This document shows positions 59,806 through 64,000 of a DNA stretch of 64,000 nt, in pieces. Every line of letters begins with the position of its first letter. Positions within the stretch are counted from its first letter, which is position 1. The position numbers and the translations under genes were made by a program. Below the pieces are notes generated by a model. The model was not told the DNA's origin and ran no database searches. It was given only the letters and a program-made list of their open reading frames with translations. Source of the stretch: Acetobacter persici JCM 25330 (GTDB lineage: Bacteria; Pseudomonadota; Alphaproteobacteria; Acetobacterales; Acetobacteraceae); the NCBI RefSeq assembly GCF_000613905.1, contig NZ_BAJW01000001.1, positions 55,500-119,499 on the forward strand. The letters run 5' to 3'.

Positions 59806-60904
59806 CCCGGATGGTCCGCTAGTGCTGCCTTGCGCCGCACGGCAACAATCTGCGCAAGAATGGAGACGGCGATTTCTTCCGCGCCAATCGCCCCGATCGC
59901 CAGCCCGACGGGGCCATGGATGCGGCTGATCTCCTGCTCGGAAAAGCCAATTTCCCGCAGGCGTTTCATCCGGCTGGCCTGCGTTTTGCGGGAGCCGAGC
60001 GCGCCAATATAAAAAGCAGGGCTTTTGAGCGCTGCTTCCAGCGTCGGATCATCCAGCTTGGCGTCATGCGTCAGGGTGACAATGGCGGTCATGGAATCCA
60101 CGCCCAGTTCGCCCAGAGCGTCATCCGGCCAGTCTGTCAGTAATGTTGTGCCGGGAATAAAGCCGGGGAAGCGTTCCGGTGTGGCAAGTGCTGAGCGCGG
60201 ATCAATCACCACCGGAGAAAAGCCCGTCATCCGGGCCAGAAGGGCGAGGTGCTGGGCAATATGCACTGCCCCCACAATCAGCAGGCGCGGCGGCGGGGTG
60301 AGCGGCTGCAAAAACCAGTGATGCCCCCGTGCGTCTGGTTCATTCGCGCAGCGGCCGGAGCCACGGCTGTTCGCACAGCCTGTGCCAGTTCGGGCGGAAG
60401 GCCTGAGGGCACGGAGTCGCCGTCCGGATCAGAGATTAAAAGATGTTTTACACCGTCCAGCGTGCGGGCCAGCACGGCAGGCCGTCTGGCGTTCTGATAC
60501 GCACAGGCGTCAGCCAGAACATCCTCCGGCAGGGTGCCGGAGGGGCAGGCCGGGGACCGCACCGCTTCTACCAGCACATCCAGCTTGCCACCGCAGGCCA
60601 GCCCGACCTCCCACGCGCGGTCGCTGCTGACACCATAAGACAGAACCTCAGGGGCAGCTCCGTTCATAATAGCCTGTGCTGCCGTAATCACATCCGTTTC
60701 CACACAGCCACCGCTGACGGAGCCTTCCACCCGCCCGGTGCTGCTGATTGCCATCAGGCTTCCAGCCGGGCGCGGGGAACTGCCCCATGTTCCCACCACC
60801 GTCGCAAGAGCCACGGCATGGCCTTCCCGCACCCATAAAAGAGCATGGTCCAGCGGGGTCAGTGGCTGAGGGCCTGAAAGCGGGCCGGGTGAGGAGACAG
60901 TCAT
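59799..60904 (-). CDS. xdhC: XdhC/CoxI-family molybdoenzyme maturation factor (one frame break)
   Basis: Inserts modified molybdenum cofactor into hydroxylases. The N-terminal domain has ALATVVGTWGSSPRPAGSLM and SVSGGCVETDV. The C-terminal Rossmann domain starts PPPRLLIVGAVHIAQHLALL and has IVTLTHDAKLD and GALGSRKTQASRMKRL. The two halves lie in adjacent frames overlapping at 60278-60311. Restoring one T in the run at 60310-60314 fuses them as GGITGFLQPLTPPPRLL, giving about 368 residues. Two separate coupled genes are an alternative, but the repair fits the error pattern. Confidence 0.82.
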
Positions 60905-61063
60905 AACCTCCAGTCTATACCAGTCCTTGCCTGGAGTGCACGGAAGGAACGTGGGGTCAGGCCTGTCTTTGTGGAAGGTTTCCGCGCGGAGGGGGGCTTG
61001 ATACCCAGAGAGGGGACGCCCATGTCATAACATGAGTGCTATTGAGAGACTGAGGAGTATTTT

Positions 61064-61477
61064 ATGATTGAATCACAAGACGGCCGCGTCATTTACGTTG
61101 TGGCTGATGGCGGGAAAGTCCGCTTCCTGCATGATGGTCAGGGCAAAATGCACGACGTGCAAGATTTTGACAGCGAAACGCATGAAGCGACTCCGGGCAA
61201 ACTGCCCTCTGGCGCCACTCCAAAGGATGCTGCCAAGGATGGCTTTGCCCGCGTTGTGGCTGACCGTCTGAACGCGCTGGTCAACAGCGGCAAGACGATT
61301 GACGGTTTCGTGCTGGCCGCTCCGGCTCCCGTGCTGCATGAAATCCGCGAACATCTGAGCAAGCCTGCCGCCGCCAAGCTGATCAAGACCTTTGATAAGG
61401 ATCTGACCAACATTCCGGCACATGATCTGCGCAAGCATTTCGATATCCCGGCAACGGGCTGGGTTCTGCCGTCCTGA
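61064..61477 (+). CDS. Host-attachment (AtsE-like) family protein
   Basis: A 137-residue protein resembling the 'protein required for attachment to host cells' family. VIYVVADGGKVRFLHDG, a Pro/Gly-rich middle, and FARVVADRLNALVNSGKTID then VLAAPAPVLHEIREHL match the layout, which is related to eRF1-like folds. There is no signal peptide, so a direct adhesive role is doubtful despite the family name. GAGGAG precedes the ATG and a strong terminator follows. Confidence 0.8.
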   Translation: MIESQDGRVIYVVADGGKVRFLHDGQGKMHDVQDFDSETHEATPGKLPSGATPKDAAKDGFARVVADRLNALVNSGKTIDGFVLAAPAPVLHEIREHLSKPAAAKLIKTFDKDLTNIPAHDLRKHFDIPATGWVLPS

Positions 61478-61503
61478 TCTTCTGAGTTCAGGAGTCAGAT
61501 CTG

Positions 61504-61538
61504 AAAAAACTGCCCGTGCTCTGCATGGGCAGTTTTTT
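61504..61538. terminator. Intrinsic terminator
   Basis: AAAAAACTGCCC pairs perfectly (12 bp) with GGGCAGTTTTTT around an 11-base loop. It could work in both directions. Confidence 0.92.
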
Positions 61539-61633
61539 ATGGAAAAACCCTTTAAGGTAAAAGGGAGGGGGCAGTCCTTCACCCGACGCCCGTCTCTGTT
61601 TTCTTGCAGTGTTACAGGAAGGATTCTGACGTC

Positions 61634-62308
61634 TTGCATCTAGTATATCCCGACATGCAATTGCAGGTTCTGCCTGTCACCCCGTTTCGCCAGAACTGTT
61701 CTCTCCTGTGGGATGAACACACCCGGCACGCTTTGGTGGTGGACCCCGGAGGGGATGCGGATTTTCTGATGGAGGTCATCCGCCAGCGTGGCCTGACGGT
61801 CGATGCGATTCTCCTCACCCATGGTCATCTGGATCACGCCGGGGGAGTCGCCCCCCTGTGCCGAGCTCTGGCGGCAGAGCAGGGCAGCGCGCCGGAAGTC
61901 ATCGGGCCGGACAAACGGGATGAATTTCTCCTGTCCTCCATTGTCGAGCAGGCCCGCCATTTCGGCCTGCCGGGGCTGGAAAATGCCACAGTGGACCGTT
62001 ACACGCAGGATGGAGAGCGTCTGGAACTGCTGGGCCGCAGTTTTCTTGTCCGCCATATTCCGGGCCACACCCCTGGCCATGTGGTGTTTGTGGATGAAAA
62101 AGCCCGTTTTGCGTTTGTGGGGGATACCCTGTTCCGGGGCACAATCGGGCGCACGGATTTCCCTTATGGAAATGGTTCCCTTCTCATAAGTCAGCTAAAA
62201 GAGAAATTACTTCCCCTTGGGGATGATATCGTCATTATGCCCGGGCACGGTGGCTCAACCTCGTTGGGTGAGGAACGCGCGAACAACCAGTTCTTCCGTG
62301 CAGGCTAA
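61634..62308 (+). CDS. MBL-fold metallohydrolase (YcbL/glyoxalase II-like)
   Basis: Probable hydroxyacylglutathione hydrolase-like enzyme. The metal motif is LLTHGHLDHAGGVA, with HIPGHTPGHVVFV, FVGDTLFRGTIGRTD and IMPGHGGSTSLGEE supplying the other ligands. A TTG at 61634 follows AGGAAGGA and gives 224 residues. The ATG at 61655 (MQLQVLPVTPF) is the alternative and matches family N-termini but lacks a ribosome-binding site. It is followed after 13 bases by the DUF192 gene. Confidence 0.85.
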   Translation: MHLVYPDMQLQVLPVTPFRQNCSLLWDEHTRHALVVDPGGDADFLMEVIRQRGLTVDAILLTHGHLDHAGGVAPLCRALAAEQGSAPEVIGPDKRDEFLLSSIVEQARHFGLPGLENATVDRYTQDGERLELLGRSFLVRHIPGHTPGHVVFVDEKARFAFVGDTLFRGTIGRTDFPYGNGSLLISQLKEKLLPLGDDIVIMPGHGGSTSLGEERANNQFFRAG

Positions 62309-62321
62309 CAGGAGTTTGTGA

Positions 62322-62822
62322 GTGAAACAGGGTATTTGCGGCATGCTGGCCGCCTGCCTGACAGCAGGTCTGCTGTTGGGGGCTGGTCCGGTCCGGGCCG
62401 AAGAGATGGGGGAGCCCACTCAGGCTCAGGCAACCCTGCCGAAGGAAAACCTCGCAATCGCCTCGGCGAACGGTCGGCACGTCTTTTCGGTAGAGTTGGC
62501 TAAAACACTGCGTCAGCAGCAGGTGGGGGAAATGTTCCGCACAAATCTGCCCGCGGATAACGGGATGCTGTTCCTGTGGGCCACACCACAGCAGAGCGAT
62601 ATGTGGATGGAAAATACGCTGGTCCCGCTGGATATCGTCTTTATCGGGACGGACCACCGGATTCAGGCCATTGCAGAAAACGCAGTGCCGCGCAGTCTGG
62701 CCCATATCAGCAGCCACGGGCCGGTTACAGCCACGCTGGAGCTGGCGGGCGGTGTGACGGCAAAACTTGGTATTACTGTGGGCGATAAGGTGGAAGCACC
62801 GTCTCTGGAGAAAAAATCCTGA
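62322..62822 (+). CDS. Exported DUF192 protein
   Basis: A 166-residue protein with a signal peptide (GMLAACLTAGLLLGAGPVRA). The DUF192 core is VELAKTLRQQQVGEMFRTNL, GMLFLWATPQQSDMWMENTL, PLDIVFIGTDHRIQAIAE and LELAGGVTAKLGITVGDKV. The family's function is unknown. The GTG at 62322, seven bases after AGGAG, is preferred over an overlapping GTG in another frame. Confidence 0.88.
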   Translation: MKQGICGMLAACLTAGLLLGAGPVRAEEMGEPTQAQATLPKENLAIASANGRHVFSVELAKTLRQQQVGEMFRTNLPADNGMLFLWATPQQSDMWMENTLVPLDIVFIGTDHRIQAIAENAVPRSLAHISSHGPVTATLELAGGVTAKLGITVGDKVEAPSLEKKS

Positions 62823-62886
62823 CGCGAAGCGTTCTGTCCGGGGGGTGCGCACAGCCCCGGCAGCTTGGGTATAACGGGGCAGTAAC

Positions 62887-63867
62887 GTGACGTTTTTAGT
62901 AACCGGGGCAGCCGGGTTTGTTGGCTATCATGTCAGCCGGGCGCTTCTGGAAAGAGGGGAGCGGGTTATCGGGGTCGATAACCTGAACCCGTATTACAGT
63001 CCCGCTCTCAAGCAGGCGCGTCTGGAACGGCTTGGGCAGTCATCAGGATTCGTTTTTCATCACCTTGATCTGACCAATCCTGACGGGCTGGAAACGCTGG
63101 CCGCGCGGGAGCCGGATATTCGCGGCATTTTCCATTTCGCGGCACAGGCGGGCGTGCGCTATTCCATGCGGGACCCATACGTCTTTGCGGACAGCAATGT
63201 GCTGGGTCATGTGGCCGTGCTGGAATTTGCCCGTAAGCTGAAGCGGCTGGACCATCTGGTCTATGCTTCGTCGTCTTCCGTCTATGGGCGGAATACCAGC
63301 ATGCCGTTCCGGGAGACGGACCGGGTGGATGAACCCGGGTCTTTCTATGCCGTGACCAAGCGGGCCGGAGAACTGGCGTCCTCCACCTATAGCCATCTTT
63401 ACGGTCTGCCGCAGACAGGCCTGCGGTTCTTCACGGTCTATGGGCCGTGGGGGCGTCCGGACATGGCCTATTACAGCTTTGCTCGTGCCATTGCGCAGGG
63501 GGAGGACGTCACCCTGTACGAAGGGGACGGATTGGCGCGGGACTTCACATACATCGCGGATGTGGTGGCCGGTGTTCTGGCGGTGTTTGAACGGCCGCCA
63601 GCCGCAGGTGAGGCGCGGGTGCTGAACATCGGCAACCACCGGCCAGAATCCGTGCGGTATCTTGTCTCCCTGCTGGAAGCAGAGCTGGGCCGTAAGGCAA
63701 ACCTGCGTCTTCTGCCGCGCCCGCAGGCGGATGTGGAAAAGACATGGGCCAGCATTGATGCCATCCAGTCTCTGACAGGCTGGCACCCCACAACCGTGCT
63801 GGAAGAGGGCGTGCAGCGTTTTGTGTCCTGGTTCCGCACGTATGAAAAGCTGACCATAAACGTCTAA
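62887..63867 (+). CDS. NAD-dependent sugar epimerase (UDP-glucuronate 4-epimerase-like)
   Basis: Short-chain dehydrogenase-type epimerase of nucleotide sugars. The NAD motif is FLVTGAAGFVGYHVSRALLE. VIGVDNLNPYYSPALKQARL and HFAAQAGVRYSMRDPYVFAD are typical of uronate 4-epimerases. The catalytic Ser sits in VYASSSSVYG and Tyr-Lys in SFYAVTKRAGE. RFFTVYGPWGRPDMAYYSF supports the substrate class. The start is a GTG at 62887. The 326-residue length is slightly short for the family. Its product could feed surface polysaccharide synthesis. Confidence 0.87.
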   Translation: MTFLVTGAAGFVGYHVSRALLERGERVIGVDNLNPYYSPALKQARLERLGQSSGFVFHHLDLTNPDGLETLAAREPDIRGIFHFAAQAGVRYSMRDPYVFADSNVLGHVAVLEFARKLKRLDHLVYASSSSVYGRNTSMPFRETDRVDEPGSFYAVTKRAGELASSTYSHLYGLPQTGLRFFTVYGPWGRPDMAYYSFARAIAQGEDVTLYEGDGLARDFTYIADVVAGVLAVFERPPAAGEARVLNIGNHRPESVRYLVSLLEAELGRKANLRLLPRPQADVEKTWASIDAIQSLTGWHPTTVLEEGVQRFVSWFRTYEKLTINV

Positions 63868-63984
63868 ATCCGTAAGATGGATTTTCTTTAATGATTAAAG
63901 GGGGGTCTTAAGGGGCTTTCCCGGCGGGGTAAAAACCGATTCAGCCCCGGTTCCCCGCCACTTTGAATAAAATTTCTAAGCGTG

Positions 63985-63990
63985 TTGACA
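63985..63990 (+). promoter_or_regulatory. Candidate -35 element at window end
   Basis: A consensus TTGACA lies ten bases from the right edge, after about 120 bases without a gene. The matching -10 would fall outside the window. Confidence 0.25.
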
Positions 63991-64000
63991 GTGTGTGTTT

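Noticed and set aside
60278..60311. Two separate overlapping XdhC genes
   Set aside because: Restoring one T in a five-T run (minus strand) fuses them into a normal-length XdhC, matching the error pattern; two genes remain possible.

Overview
The window reads as a GC-rich alphaproteobacterial chromosome segment. Gene content and protein style point to an acetic acid bacterium (Acetobacteraceae, most like Acetobacter). That placement is inferred from recognised families, because no alignment could be run. The segment is densely packed with mostly core genes. I see no prophage, insertion sequence, CRISPR array or rRNA. It carries two tRNAs (Thr-CGU and Lys-UUU).

Layout. 1-2.3 kb: 3' part of an M1 aminopeptidase. 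2.4-6.8 kb: an RNA/nucleoside scavenging block (nucleoside hydrolase, cytidine deaminase, nucleoside deoxyribosyltransferase, periplasmic RNase T2, NupC-type transporter). 7.1-11.0 kb: a pqiABC (letAB-like) intermembrane lipid transport operon. 11.1-17.2 kb: purF, cvpA, a small hypothetical and metH. 17.3-17.7 kb: a small CPCC protein. 17.9-29.5 kb: a co-directional locus with a type I secretion ABC transporter, an HlyD adaptor, a Sel1-repeat protein, a large two-domain glycosyltransferase, a novel protein with acidic and basic low-complexity regions, and a second glycosyltransferase. 29.6-33.1 kb: a second MCE (Mla-type) lipid transporter on the minus strand. 33.2-42.8 kb: truB, rpsO, pnp, a nitronate monooxygenase-like gene, a Pmp3-like peptide, gyrA, coaD and a cyclophilin. 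43.2-44.6 kb: tRNA-Lys, a LysR regulator and a His-rich mini-lipoprotein. 44.8-48.8 kb: a TPR protein, then speD and speE. 48.8-53.6 kb: a tandem glycine riboswitch followed by gcvT, gcvH and gcvP. 53.7-64 kb: an HSL-type esterase, a DUF1348/TetR/metallophosphoesterase operon with a visible operator, a CHAP protein, the xdhC-mocA and RidA genes, a host-attachment-like protein, an MBL hydrolase, a DUF192 protein and a sugar epimerase.

A striking technical feature is that about 20 reading-frame breaks are scattered across at least 14 genes, including the normally essential or important truB, pnp and speE. Nearly every break is repaired by restoring one base in a short homopolymer, usually GG to GGG, or two bases in a few cases. 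This looks like uncorrected sequencing deletions rather than gene decay, so broken genes are annotated here as single genes across the break.

The most novel-looking region is the 17.9-29.5 kb secretion/glycosylation locus. It has export machinery and two predicted glycosyltransferases but no obvious exported substrate. Two of its neighbouring proteins end in similar Lys/Ala/Pro-rich tails.
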